From NCBI RefSeq assembly GCF_006517435.1, contig NZ_VHQG01000004.1, forward strand, positions 372,001 to 436,000: a stretch of DNA of 64,000 nt, written 5' to 3'. Positions 57,073-64,000 of the stretch are shown here, piece after piece (the first letter of the stretch is position 1; each line of letters begins with the position of its first letter). The notes under the pieces are model-generated. The model made no database searches, was not told the DNA's origin, and saw only the letters and a program-made list of their open reading frames with translations. Made by a program: the position numbers and the translations under genes. Source of the stretch: Schumannella soli. Lineage in GTDB: Bacteria > Actinomycetota > Actinomycetes > Actinomycetales > Microbacteriaceae.

Positions 57073-57615
57073 CTAGGCGTCGCCGATGTCGCGCAGGATG
57101 CGGGCGGCGCGCTCGAGCACGGCGCGGTCGTCGTCGGAGAGGTCGGCGAGGATGCGGTCGAACCAGGCGTGCCGCCGCACGCGGTCGACCGCGGCGATCT
57201 CGGCGCCGGCTTCGGTCGGCACGATGCTGACGCGGCGGCGGTCGCGGGCGTCGGGCTCGCGGCGCACGAGTCCGAGCTGCTCGAGCCGGTTGACGGTCTG
57301 GCTGATCGTCGAGAGCGCGACGCGGTCGCGATCGGCGAGCTCGCTGAGCGACTGCGGTCCGGTCGCGGTGAGCGCCGCGAGCACCTCGGTCGCGCTCTCG
57401 CCGAGGTCGCCCTGCGCGCGCAGGCTGCGGAAGCGGCGGTAGATCACGGCGACGCTGCGGCGCAGCTCGTGACCGAGCTCGCGCACCTCCGGGTCGATCG
57501 GCGGAGCGCCGCCGCCGGCTTCGGCGGCGCGCGCGGCCGCCGCGTGCTCCCGCTCGAGCGCGGCGCGTTCGACCTCGCTGCGGTGCGTCGCGTCACGACT
57601 TGATTCCCTGCCCAC
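57073..57615 (-). CDS. MarR-family transcriptional regulator
   Basis: A 180-residue MarR protein with an Arg/Ala-rich N-terminal extension, dimer helices (LGHELRRSVAVIYRRFRSLR) and winged helix (LSELADRDRVALSTISQTVNRLEQLGLVRREPDARDRRRV, in parts). GTG 57615 lies 8 nt after TATGCT on the minus strand. It is divergent from the isochorismatase/MFS pair, and a 15-bp inverted repeat between them overlaps its own -10 box, so it probably represses both directions. Confidence 0.9.
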   Translation of the reverse strand: MGRESSRDATHRSEVERAALEREHAAAARAAEAGGGAPPIDPEVRELGHELRRSVAVIYRRFRSLRAQGDLGESATEVLAALTATGPQSLSELADRDRVALSTISQTVNRLEQLGLVRREPDARDRRRVSIVPTEAGAEIAAVDRVRRHAWFDRILADLSDDDRAVLERAARILRDIGDA

Positions 57616-57620
57616 GATTG

Positions 57621-57658
57621 CTTAGCATAACGAAGCAGTTTTACTTCGTATACCTAAG
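57621..57658. promoter_or_regulatory. MarR operator candidate (inverted repeat)
   Basis: CTTAGCATAACGAAG (57621-57635) and CTTCGTATACCTAAG (57644-57658) are imperfect complements with an 8-base spacer. The A/T-rich patch stands out in GC-rich DNA, lies between divergent starts and covers the TATGCT -10 of the regulator gene. Confidence 0.7.
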
Positions 57659-57668
57659 GAACAAGCGG

Positions 57669-58274
57669 ATGACCGTCACCACCCTCGATCCGACCGTCGC
57701 CCTCGTCGCCATCGACCTGCAGAAGGGCATCGCCGTCGACCCGCGCGCGCATCCGGTCGCCCCGGTCGTCGCCAACGTCGTGGCCCTGCTCGACGCCTTC
57801 CGCGCGCGCGAGCTGCCCGTCGTGCTCGTCAACGTCACCGGCGGAACCGGCGTGCGCACCGACCGCAGCGCGGCGCAGGCGGCCGCCGCATCCTCCTCCG
57901 CTGCCGGGCCGTCGGGCCCGCGCACGTTCCCGGCCGACTTCGCCGAGCTGATCCCCGAGCTGGATGCGCACGCGAGCGACATCCTCATCACCAAGCAGAC
58001 GGTGGGCGCCTTCACCGGAACCGACCTCGAGGCGCGCCTGCGCGAGCGCGGCGTGACCCAGCTCGTCGTCGTGGGCATCGCGACGAGCGCCGGCGTCGAG
58101 TCGACCGTGCGCGCGGCCGCCGACCTCGGCTTCCACGTCAGCGTCGCGACCGACGCCTGCACCGACACCTCGATCGCCGGCCACGAGGCCAGCGTCAGCG
58201 CCGGACTCCCCCGCTTCGCCGAGACCGGCACCACCGCGGAGGTGCTCACGCTGCTGCCGGCGCTCGCCCGATGA
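57669..58274 (+). CDS. Isochorismatase-family cysteine hydrolase
   Basis: A 201-residue hydrolase of the isochorismatase-like family. Triad: Asp in LVAIDLQKGI (about residue 18), Lys in LITKQTVGAFTGTDLEARL and nucleophile position in VVVGIATSAGVESTVRAAADLG, where the usual Cys is replaced by Ser (GIATSAGV; typical is G-x-x-T-x-x-C-V). This substitution is also seen in some family members, so activity is uncertain. ATG 57669 has AAGGA upstream. Coupled to the MFS exporter gene (ATGA). Confidence 0.85.
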   Translation: MTVTTLDPTVALVAIDLQKGIAVDPRAHPVAPVVANVVALLDAFRARELPVVLVNVTGGTGVRTDRSAAQAAAASSSAAGPSGPRTFPADFAELIPELDAHASDILITKQTVGAFTGTDLEARLRERGVTQLVVVGIATSAGVESTVRAAADLGFHVSVATDACTDTSIAGHEASVSAGLPRFAETGTTAEVLTLLPALAR

Positions 58275-59926
58275 CCGCCCGCGAGACAGCGGCCCACGAC
58301 GTCACCGCACCCGACGCCGCACCGAGCCACGGAGCCGGAACCGGCGCTGCCGCCGACACGCGCATCCCGCGCCGGCTCTACGCGCCGCTCATCATCGGCA
58401 CGATCCTCAACCCGATCAACTCCTCGATCGTCGCCGTCGCCCTCGTGCCGATCGCGGCCGCCTTCGGAGTGCCGGCATCCCAGTCGGCGTGGCTCGTGAC
58501 CGGGCTCTACCTGGCGACCTCGGTCGGGCAGCCCCTGGCCGGTCGGCTCGTGGATGCGCTCGGCGCGAAGCCCGTCTTCCTCGTCGGCGCGGCACTCACC
58601 ATGCTCGCCGGCGTCATCGGAGCGGTCGCTCCCGCGTTCGGCTGGCTCATCGCGGCGCGCGTGGTGCTCGGCCTCGGCACCTGCGCCGGCTACCCCTCAT
58701 CGATGTCGATCGCCCGCTCGCGCACGACCGACCCGACCGCGAAGGGCGCCCGCACCCTGTTGACCGTGCTCGCCGTCGCGACGCAGACGGTCGCGGTGAT
58801 CGGCCCGACGCTCGGCGGCGCGCTCATCGGCGTGGGCGGATGGCCGGCGGTCTTCGCGATCAACGTGCCGCTCGGACTCCTCAGCCTCGTGCTCGGCGCG
58901 CTGTTCCTGCCGTCCGCGACGCGCACGGCATCCGCAGCGCCCGCGACCTCGGCAGCGCCGGATGCTCACAACTCAGGAGAAACGCGGCCAGGTGGAGCGT
59001 TCGCCTCGTCTGAGCACGGATCTCCTGAGTTGCGTCGGGCTGGGCGGGCGACTCGCCGCGCACCCGGAGCGCCCGACGCGGACGCGAGCGGCGGCTCCGC
59101 GACGCCCGCCGCACCGCGCCGCCGCATCCGCCTCGACCTGCCCGGCCTGGCGCTGTTCATCCTCGCCCTGCTGCCGCTGCTCGTCGTCATCATGGAGCCG
59201 ACCGCGGGCCTCACCTGGATGCTGATCGTCGCCGTGCTCGCGGGCGCCGGCTTCGTGCTGCGCGAGCTGCGCACGACAGAGCCGTTCATCGATCTGCGCA
59301 TGATCGGCGGCAACCGGGCCCTGCTGTCGACGTATGTGCGCGCGACGCTGACGGCGCTGGTCAGCTACACGTTCCTGTACGGCTTCACCCAGTGGCTCGA
59401 GCACGCGCGCGGTCTGTCTCCGGCGGCGGCGGGGCTCATCCTGCTGCCGACCTTCGCGATCGCGATCGTCGTCTCCGCCCTCACCGGACGGGTCGCGCGC
59501 CTGCGCCCGAAGCTCTCGGTCGCGGCGGCCGCGCAGCTGATCAGCTGCGTGATCATGCTGTTCGCGAGCGCGCAGAGTCCGCTCTGGATGCTGGTCGCAG
59601 CCGCCGTCGTCATGGGGGTCTCGCAGGGCCTCGCCAACGTGACGAACCAGCAGGCGCTCATCGCCGTCGCGCCGGCCGCCCAGATGGGGTCGGCCGCCGG
59701 CATCATGCGCACCTTCTTCTACTTCGGCGCGATCCTGTCGGGCGCGGCGACGGCGCTGTTCTTCGGAGCGGCCGCCGACACCGACGGCCTGCACCGGGTC
59801 GCGATCGTCTCGATCGCCGCGAGCTCGCTGCTGCTCGTGCTCACCCTCGTCGACCGCTCGCTGCGTCCGCGCGTGGCCGCGCCCGTCCCCGCTCCCGCGA
59901 CGGCGCCGTCTCCCTCGGACGCCTGA
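58271..59926 (+). CDS. MFS multidrug exporter (DHA2-like)
   Basis: A 551-residue drug:H+ antiporter-type transporter with 12-14 helices. Family text: YAPLIIGTILNPINSSIVAVALVPIAAAFG, WLVTGLYLATSVGQPLAGRLVDALGAKPVFLVG (motif A), GLGTCAGYPSSMSIARS and the motif C-like GPTLGGALIG. A central loop of about 70 residues (roughly 215-285) is unusually long and hydrophilic and contains a 74-bp inverted-repeat element in the DNA. Under MarR control with the isochorismatase-like gene, so it probably exports an aromatic or toxic compound. Confidence 0.88.
   Translation: MTARETAAHDVTAPDAAPSHGAGTGAAADTRIPRRLYAPLIIGTILNPINSSIVAVALVPIAAAFGVPASQSAWLVTGLYLATSVGQPLAGRLVDALGAKPVFLVGAALTMLAGVIGAVAPAFGWLIAARVVLGLGTCAGYPSSMSIARSRTTDPTAKGARTLLTVLAVATQTVAVIGPTLGGALIGVGGWPAVFAINVPLGLLSLVLGALFLPSATRTASAAPATSAAPDAHNSGETRPGGAFASSEHGSPELRRAGRATRRAPGAPDADASGGSATPAAPRRRIRLDLPGLALFILALLPLLVVIMEPTAGLTWMLIVAVLAGAGFVLRELRTTEPFIDLRMIGGNRALLSTYVRATLTALVSYTFLYGFTQWLEHARGLSPAAAGLILLPTFAIAIVVSALTGRVARLRPKLSVAAAAQLISCVIMLFASAQSPLWMLVAAAVVMGVSQGLANVTNQQALIAVAPAAQMGSAAGIMRTFFYFGAILSGAATALFFGAAADTDGLHRVAIVSIAASSLLLVLTLVDRSLRPRVAAPVPAPATAPSPSDA
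58969..59042. repeat. 74-bp element with 12-bp terminal inverted repeats inside the MFS gene
   Basis: CAACTCAGGAGA (58969-58980) and its exact complement TCTCCTGAGTTG (59031-59042) bound an in-frame segment encoding part of the extra hydrophilic loop. Base composition is lower in GC than its surroundings. Confidence 0.6.
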
Positions 59927-59982
59927 CGCTCCGGCTCGCTCCTTCCCGCTCCTCTGTCGGGTCGACACGGTCGACGGCGATC

Positions 59983-60024
59983 GGGGTCGGGGTCAGGGTC
60001 AGGGTCGGGGTCGGGGTCGGGGTC
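59983..60024 (+). repeat. Hexamer repeat (RGGGTC)7
   Basis: Seven tandem hexamers GGGGTC or AGGGTC. Runs of three or four G at regular spacing could form a G-quadruplex on the plus strand. Confidence 0.8.
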
Positions 60025-60034
60025 GGCCCATACC

Positions 60035-60102
60035 GCGGATACTGGCGCCCCGCGCCGCCGCCAGCGCCGGTGGCGACGCACCCCGCGCTCGGCAGTATCC
60101 GC
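60035..60102. repeat. Inverted-repeat element, copy 1
   Basis: GCGGATACTG (60035-60044) and exact complement CAGTATCCGC (60093-60102), total 68 bases. Confidence 0.65.
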
Positions 60103-60266
60103 ACCTCGCTCGGCAGTACCGGCGAAGACCGTCCGAGCCGAGCCGAGCCGCGGCGCCGAGCGTCCGGGCGCCGAACCGCCTCCGTCCCCACGATCCGTCG
60201 TCGAACACGCGACCGGAAGCGCGACCTGCGAGCGCTTTCGACTCGAGACGTCTCGCTCAGGCGTCC

Positions 60267-60334
60267 GCGGATACTGCTCACGGCGCACCCCACGGCCGCC
60301 GGTCGCCCCCGCTTCCCCGCTCGCCAGTATCCGC
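60267..60334. repeat. Inverted-repeat element, copy 2
   Basis: GCGGATACTG (60267-60276) and exact complement CAGTATCCGC (60325-60334), total 68 bases, the same size and termini as copy 1; the interior differs. Confidence 0.65.
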
Positions 60335-60468
60335 GAGCTCGGGCCGAGCGCGTGCACGGAAGCGGCTCGTCGAGAACGCCGCGGCACGATGCGGCTCGAC
60401 GCAACCGCCGAGACGCCGCTGCGCACGCAGCCGCCGAGCACGCCGCCGCGGGCCCGCGCCGCCGCCCC

Positions 60469-61872
60469 TCACTCCATCGTGTCGAGGATCTTCACCAGCA
60501 GGTCGAAGGTCGTGAGCGGGTTGATGATCGCGAAGCGCACGACCGGCTCGCCGTGGTGCGAGCTCGGCACGACGAAGCCGATCTGGTCGTCGAGCAGCTT
60601 CTGCGACCAGCGGTCGTAGTCGGCGAGGGTCCAGCCCTCGCGGCGGAAGACGACGATCGACAGCTGCGGGTCGCGCACGAGCGACAGCGACGGTCGGGCC
60701 GCGATCTCGTCGGCGATCCGCCGGGCGAGGCGGATGCCGTGGTCGATCGCCGCGCGGTAGCGCTCGGTGCCGTGGGTGGCGAGCGAGAACCACATCGGCA
60801 GGCCGCGGGCGCGGCGGGTGAGCTGGATGCCGAGGTCGGACGGGTTCCAGTCGGCGGCGTCGGTCAGGGTGTCGAGGTACTCGGCGTGCTGGGTGTGCGC
60901 ACGCAGCGCCTGCGCCGGGTCGCGGTAGATCAGAGCGCACGCGTCGAACGGCGCGAACAGCCACTTGTGCGGGTCGACGATGAGCGAGTCGGCGTGCTCG
61001 ACTCCGGCGAAGACGGGGCGCATCCCCTCGACGAGCATCGCGGCGAGGCCGTAGGCGCCGTCGATGTGCAGCCACACTCCGCGAGCACGCGTGACGGCGG
61101 CGACCGACGCGATGTCGTCGACGATGCCGAAGTTGGTGGTGCCGCCGGTTGCGACGACCGCGAAGACCGCGTCGCCGAACTCGTCGAGCGCGGCTTCGAC
61201 GGCGTCGCCGTGCAGTCGCCCGTCGTCGCCGGTGGGCACGCCGACGACATCCACGTCCATGATCTCGGCGGCGGACTTGATCGACGAGTGCGCCTCGCTG
61301 CTGCACACGACGACCCAGCGATCGGGGCGCGCGCGGCCCTCGTCGGCGAAGCGGCGGCGGACGACGTCGCGCGCGGCGACGAGCGCCGAGAGGTTGCCGA
61401 TCGTTCCGCCCTGCATGAAGACGCCGCCGGCCCCCTCGGGCAGCCCGAACTCGGCGGCGAGCCAGTGCAGCACCTCGTTCTCGGCGTACACCGCCCCGGA
61501 GCCCTCGATCCACGAGCCGCCGTAGACGGCCGAGGCCGACACGATCACGTCGAAGGCGCTGGCGGCCTTGCTCGGCGCCGAGGGGATGAAGGCGAGGTAG
61601 CCGGGGTGGTCGGTCGTGAGGCAGGCGGGGGCGAGCACGTTCTCGAACACGGCGGTCGCGCGGCGAGCACCGATGCCGTCGGTCGTGATCGTGCGGCCGG
61701 CGAGGCGGAAGAGGTCGCGCTCGGTCATGGCCTTGTCGAGCGGGATGTCGGTGCCGAGCGCGCGGCGCCGGGCGTAGTCGAGCACCTCGTCGACCGTGTC
61801 GACGGTCTCGGGCAGGATCGCGTGCATCCGCGCGGCGGGGTCGGTGCTCGTGAGATCGGCCGGATCGGTCAT
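60469..61872 (-). CDS. Pyridoxal-dependent group II decarboxylase
   Basis: A 467-residue PLP decarboxylase of the group II type (aromatic amino acid, glutamate or diaminobutyrate decarboxylases). Text: HPGYLAFIPSAPSKAASAFDV, GGVFMQGGTIGNLSALVAAR, HIDGAYGLAAML, and PLP Lys303 in LIVDPHKWLFAPFDACALIY. The HxxY-type tail and GYLAFIPSAPSKA block resemble actinobacterial aminotransferase-class-V/group II enzymes of amine formation. Substrate not assignable. Its ATG overlaps the stop of the TetR gene (ATGA), and agmatine deiminase lies across the divergent promoter, so a link to amine metabolism is likely. Confidence 0.87.
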   Translation of the reverse strand: MTDPADLTSTDPAARMHAILPETVDTVDEVLDYARRRALGTDIPLDKAMTERDLFRLAGRTITTDGIGARRATAVFENVLAPACLTTDHPGYLAFIPSAPSKAASAFDVIVSASAVYGGSWIEGSGAVYAENEVLHWLAAEFGLPEGAGGVFMQGGTIGNLSALVAARDVVRRRFADEGRARPDRWVVVCSSEAHSSIKSAAEIMDVDVVGVPTGDDGRLHGDAVEAALDEFGDAVFAVVATGGTTNFGIVDDIASVAAVTRARGVWLHIDGAYGLAAMLVEGMRPVFAGVEHADSLIVDPHKWLFAPFDACALIYRDPAQALRAHTQHAEYLDTLTDAADWNPSDLGIQLTRRARGLPMWFSLATHGTERYRAAIDHGIRLARRIADEIAARPSLSLVRDPQLSIVVFRREGWTLADYDRWSQKLLDDQIGFVVPSSHHGEPVVRFAIINPLTTFDLLVKILDTME

Positions 61873-62576
61873 GGGTTCTCTCCCGGGTGGTGGTCGGAGC
61901 GAGGATGCGCGGAGCGCGACGCCGGGTCGGCGTCGCCTCCGGCACTGAGGGCTGAGGGGTCGGCGCCGAGCAGCGCCGCGGCGACGCGCAGGGTGAGCGC
62001 GCGCCGGTCGGGCGCCGCCTGCCAGCGTACGAGCGAGTGGGCGTTGAGGCCGTCGATGAGGGCGAGCAGCTGCCAGGCGACCGCGTCGGCGTCGCCGGAC
62101 GCCCCCGCGGCGAGGTCGAAGGACCCCTTCGCGATGCCGTCGGAGATGACGCCGGCGATCATGGCCTGCCAGGCATCCATCTGCTCGCGCACGGCCGCGG
62201 CGAGCGCCGCGTTGCCGGTGCCGAGCGCCCAGCCCTGCACCCAGACGAGCGTGACGTCGTCGCGTCCGCCGTCGAGCACGGTGTCGATGAGCGCTCCGAC
62301 GCGGCGGGCTGCCGCCGGCTCGCCGGCGAGCAGCGCGGTGACCTCGTCGAGCTCTTCGGCGACGATCACGGCGAAGGCGGAGGCGACGAGCTCGTCCATC
62401 CCGTCGATGTAGTGCGAGACGAGTCCGGAGGCGACGCCGACGCGGGCGGCCACGGCGCGCAGGGTGAGCGCGGCGAGTCCCTGCTCGAGGGCGAGCTCGC
62501 GGGCGGCGCGCTCGATCTCCGCGCGGCGCTCGACGGGCGACTTGCGGGTGCGGGGTGCTGCGGGTGTTGACGTCAT
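61869..62576 (-). CDS. TetR-family transcriptional regulator
   Basis: A 235-residue TetR/AcrR regulator. The N-terminal HTH is RRAEIERAARELALEQGLAALTLRAVAARVGVASGLVSHYIDGMDELV (in parts, residues 17-64); the ligand-binding half is helical with VWVQGWALGTGNAALAAAVREQM (BetI-like text). Relatives such as PuuR-unrelated BetI-type regulators respond to small amines. The palindrome TATTGATC-GCTT-GATCAATA lies 26 bases before its ATG and 80 before the divergent deiminase gene. Probably self-regulating and controlling both directions. Confidence 0.9.
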   Translation of the reverse strand: MTSTPAAPRTRKSPVERRAEIERAARELALEQGLAALTLRAVAARVGVASGLVSHYIDGMDELVASAFAVIVAEELDEVTALLAGEPAAARRVGALIDTVLDGGRDDVTLVWVQGWALGTGNAALAAAVREQMDAWQAMIAGVISDGIAKGSFDLAAGASGDADAVAWQLLALIDGLNAHSLVRWQAAPDRRALTLRVAAALLGADPSALSAGGDADPASRSAHPRSDHHPGENP

Positions 62577-62601
62577 CGGCTCTCGTCCGTACTCTGCCCC
62601 A

Positions 62602-62621
62602 TATTGATCGCTTGATCAATA
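62602..62621. promoter_or_regulatory. TetR operator candidate (perfect palindrome)
   Basis: TATTGATC and GATCAATA with a 4-base spacer, the only A/T-rich patch in the 124-base divergent intergenic region between the regulator and agmatine deiminase genes. Confidence 0.75.
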
Positions 62622-62700
62622 CCCGGTCCGAGACCCACCGGATCGACAGTCCGGCGGACGGCGACGACGCCTCCGCCGCCCGCAAGCCGAGGAGACCCCC

Positions 62701-63774
62701 ATGACCTGGCGCATGCCGGCCGAGACCCACCCCCACGAGCGCAGCTGGATGGCGTTCCCCGTCGCCGGTCAGACCCTCGGCGACACCGCCGCCGAGCGCG
62801 AGGAGTGCTACGCCGCCTGGACCGCCGTCGGCCGCGCGATCGCCGAGTTCGAGCCGCTCACGATGGTCGTCGACCCGAGCGAGACCGCCCGCGCCCGCGA
62901 CCTGCTCGGCAGCGGCGTCGAGCTGCTCGAGGCCCCGCTCGACGAGTTCTGGATGCGCGACTTCGGCCCCAGCTTCGTGCTCGACCCCGAGCGCCCCGGC
63001 GTGCTCGGCGCGGTCGACTGGGTCTTCAACGGCTGGGGCGACCACGAGTGGTCGGACTGGGCGAAGGCAGCCGAGATCGCCCGCCTCATCGCGAGCAGCA
63101 CCGGCGCCGAGCTCATCAGCTCGACGCTCGTGAACGAGGGCGGCGGCATCCACGTCGACGGCGAGGGCACCGTGCTGCTGACCGAGACGGTGCAGCTCGA
63201 CCCGCGCCGCAACCGCTACGCCGACAAGGCCCGCGTCGAGGCCGAGATGCTGCGCACGATCGGCGCGACCACCCCGATCTGGCTGCCGCGCGGCCTCACC
63301 CGCGACTACGACGAGTTCGGCACGAACGGCCACGTCGACATCGTCGCGACCTTCCCCTCCCCCGGCCGCGTGCTGCTGCACGAGCAGCGCGACCCCGAGC
63401 ACCCCGACCACGAGGTCTCGCGCGAGATCCGCGCGGTGCTCGCCGACGCTCGCGACGCCGCCGGGCGCGCGCTGGAGATCATCGACCTGCCCGCGCCGAC
63501 GCAGATCCGCGACGAGGAGGGCATCGTCGACTTCAGCTACGTCAACCACTACGTGCTCAACGGCGGCGTGATCGCCTGCGGCTTCGGCGACGAGAAGTCG
63601 GATGCCGAGGCGCGCGCGATCCTCGCCGACGCCTACCCGGGCCGCGAGGTCGTGACGGTGGATGCGCGGCCGATCTTCGCGCGCGGCGGCGGCATCCACT
63701 GCATCACCCAGCAGCAGCCGGCGCTCGAGCCGGTCGGCGCGGGTTCGGGTGCCGGCACCGTCGCGGGGGCCTGA
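62701..63774 (+). CDS. aguA: Agmatine deiminase
   Basis: A 357-residue guanidino-modifying enzyme converting agmatine to N-carbamoylputrescine and ammonia. Family text: [17 protein letters not shown] at the start, [13 protein letters not shown] (substrate Asp/Glu region), [18 protein letters not shown], and the catalytic Cys334 in [13 protein letters not shown]; His in [15 protein letters not shown] 62701 has GAGGAG upstream. Amidase gene follows 4 bases after the stop, so the product is probably hydrolysed by that or another amidohydrolase. Regulation by the divergent TetR protein is inferred. Confidence 0.94.
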   Translation: MTWRMPAETHPHERSWMAFPVAGQTLGDTAAEREECYAAWTAVGRAIAEFEPLTMVVDPSETARARDLLGSGVELLEAPLDEFWMRDFGPSFVLDPERPGVLGAVDWVFNGWGDHEWSDWAKAAEIARLIASSTGAELISSTLVNEGGGIHVDGEGTVLLTETVQLDPRRNRYADKARVEAEMLRTIGATTPIWLPRGLTRDYDEFGTNGHVDIVATFPSPGRVLLHEQRDPEHPDHEVSREIRAVLADARDAAGRALEIIDLPAPTQIRDEEGIVDFSYVNHYVLNGGVIACGFGDEKSDAEARAILADAYPGREVVTVDARPIFARGGGIHCITQQQPALEPVGAGSGAGTVAGA

Positions 63775-63778
63775 GCCG

Positions 63779-64000
63779 ATGAGCGACCAGACCACGCCGC
63801 CCGCCGAGGACCGCGCCGCCGAGGACCCGGCGACCGCCCCCTTCGACGTCGCCGAGACGAGCATCGCCGAGCTGCGCGCCGCGCTCGAGAGCGGCGTCGT
63901 CACGAGCGTCGAGCTCGTGCGCGCCTACCTCGCCCGCATCGACGCCTACGACGGGCCGGACACCGCGACCGCGCTCAACGCCGTCGTCGTGCGCAATCCC
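63779..64000 (+). CDS. Amidase-signature family protein (5' part; runs off window)
   Basis: First 74 codons of an amidase: after a variable acidic N-terminus comes [38 protein letters not shown] and [11 protein letters not shown], the typical opening helices of amidase-signature enzymes. The catalytic Ser-Ser-Lys region lies outside the window. The gene starts 4 bases after agmatine deiminase, so it is in the same transcript. The standard enzyme for N-carbamoylputrescine is of the nitrilase family (AguB), so the substrate of this amidase is open. Confidence 0.85.
   Translation, partial: MSDQTTPPAEDRAAEDPATAPFDVAETSIAELRAALESGVVTSVELVRAYLARIDAYDGPDTATALNAVVVRNP

Larger units (their letters stand above)
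59927..60468. other. 542-base non-coding region with paired inverted-repeat elements
   Basis: No gene is supportable. It contains a 7-unit RGGGTC repeat (59983-60024), two elements of about 70 bases bounded by GCGGATACTG/CAGTATCCGC (60035-60102 and 60267-60334), a further partial copy CAGTACCGGC (60113-60122), and GC-rich sequence without other visible structure. It separates the convergent MFS and decarboxylase genes. Confidence 0.7.

Noticed and set aside
58969-60334. Insertion sequence or transposon
   Set aside because: No transposase gene or target-site duplication could be seen; the elements are under 80 bases, so only a REP/MITE-like interpretation is kept.
60469-63903. 1144-codon continuous minus-strand frame spanning the decarboxylase, TetR region and agmatine deiminase
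   Set aside because: Only the decarboxylase part (60469-61872) has family motifs; the rest is antisense to agmatine deiminase or out of frame with TetR.
1-64000. tRNA, rRNA or phage attachment site
   Set aside because: I saw no cloverleaf-like sequence, rRNA signature, integrase or flanking direct repeat, though a covariance-model scan would be needed to be certain.

Overview
The window is high-GC (about 70 percent) actinobacterial chromosome, most probably from a Microbacteriaceae member. The evidence is the TTG-started RpoB N-terminus, LAXTG (class E sortase type) surface proteins, frequent leaderless promoters (TANNNT 6-8 nt before the start codon), ATGA/GTGA overlaps between consecutive genes, and housekeeping families typical of that group (DUF4916, septum-formation lipoprotein, Nei2, Lhr). 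I found no rRNA, tRNA, CRISPR array, transposase or phage gene.

Layout. 1-2636: 5' three quarters of rpoB. 2980-5673: NarL-type two-component pair and a small membrane protein. 5855-12131: mostly single genes (secreted beta-glucanase-like protein, spermidine-synthase-like protein, PQQ-type sugar dehydrogenase lipoprotein, SprT-like, DUF427, ComB-like, EVE, SRPBCC). 12132-14025: DEAD-box helicase with a 230-nt structured leader. 14129-20226: septum-formation lipoprotein, an unusual Gfo/Idh/MocA-aldo/keto reductase fusion, and two tandem LAXTG-anchored paralogues. 20329-27612: DUF4916, alpha/beta hydrolase, the giant helicase Lhr and Nei2. 27658-30230: MalY-like lyase and MetY (sulfur amino acids). 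30422-32079: atypical ECF sigma factor and a membrane partner with a Gly/Thr stalk. 32260-35725: DUF1905, AraC regulator with a divergent SDR, and a secreted lysozyme-like protein.

The most distinctive region is 35871-50756. A run of 14 overlapping or closely spaced minus-strand genes starts at a sugar-type ABC binding protein (start 49274) and ends with a GntR/FCD regulator (35871-36578). It encodes a complete ribose/galactose-type importer, two GMC flavoprotein dehydrogenases, each preceded by its own gluconate-2-dehydrogenase-subunit-3-like small subunit, a lactonase-like MBL hydrolase, an SDR, two beta-hydroxyacid dehydrogenases, a cupin and a carboxymuconolactone-decarboxylase-like protein. 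A divergent pair (GlcG/HbpS-like protein and SDR) starts at 49522. Two copies of TGATCGTAYGAC lie in the shared promoter region, one over the predicted -10 of the long operon. I read this as an inducible import and oxidation pathway for an unidentified sugar, polyol or glycoside. Both flavoproteins carry a C-x5-C-x3-C motif like that of [3Fe-4S] FAD dehydrogenases, but no Tat signal or cytochrome subunit is present.

50799-54054 holds a VanY-like carboxypeptidase divergent from a VanR/VanS/VanZ-like set, without vanHAX. 54127-56995 is a repeat-bearing acidic secreted protein divergent from an OmpR-type two-component system. 57073-59926 is a MarR/isochorismatase/MFS unit with a clear operator. 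59927-60468 is a non-coding stretch with two similar inverted-repeat elements. 60469-64000 has a TetR/PLP-decarboxylase pair divergent from agmatine deiminase and an amidase (cut by the window end), with a perfect palindromic operator between them.
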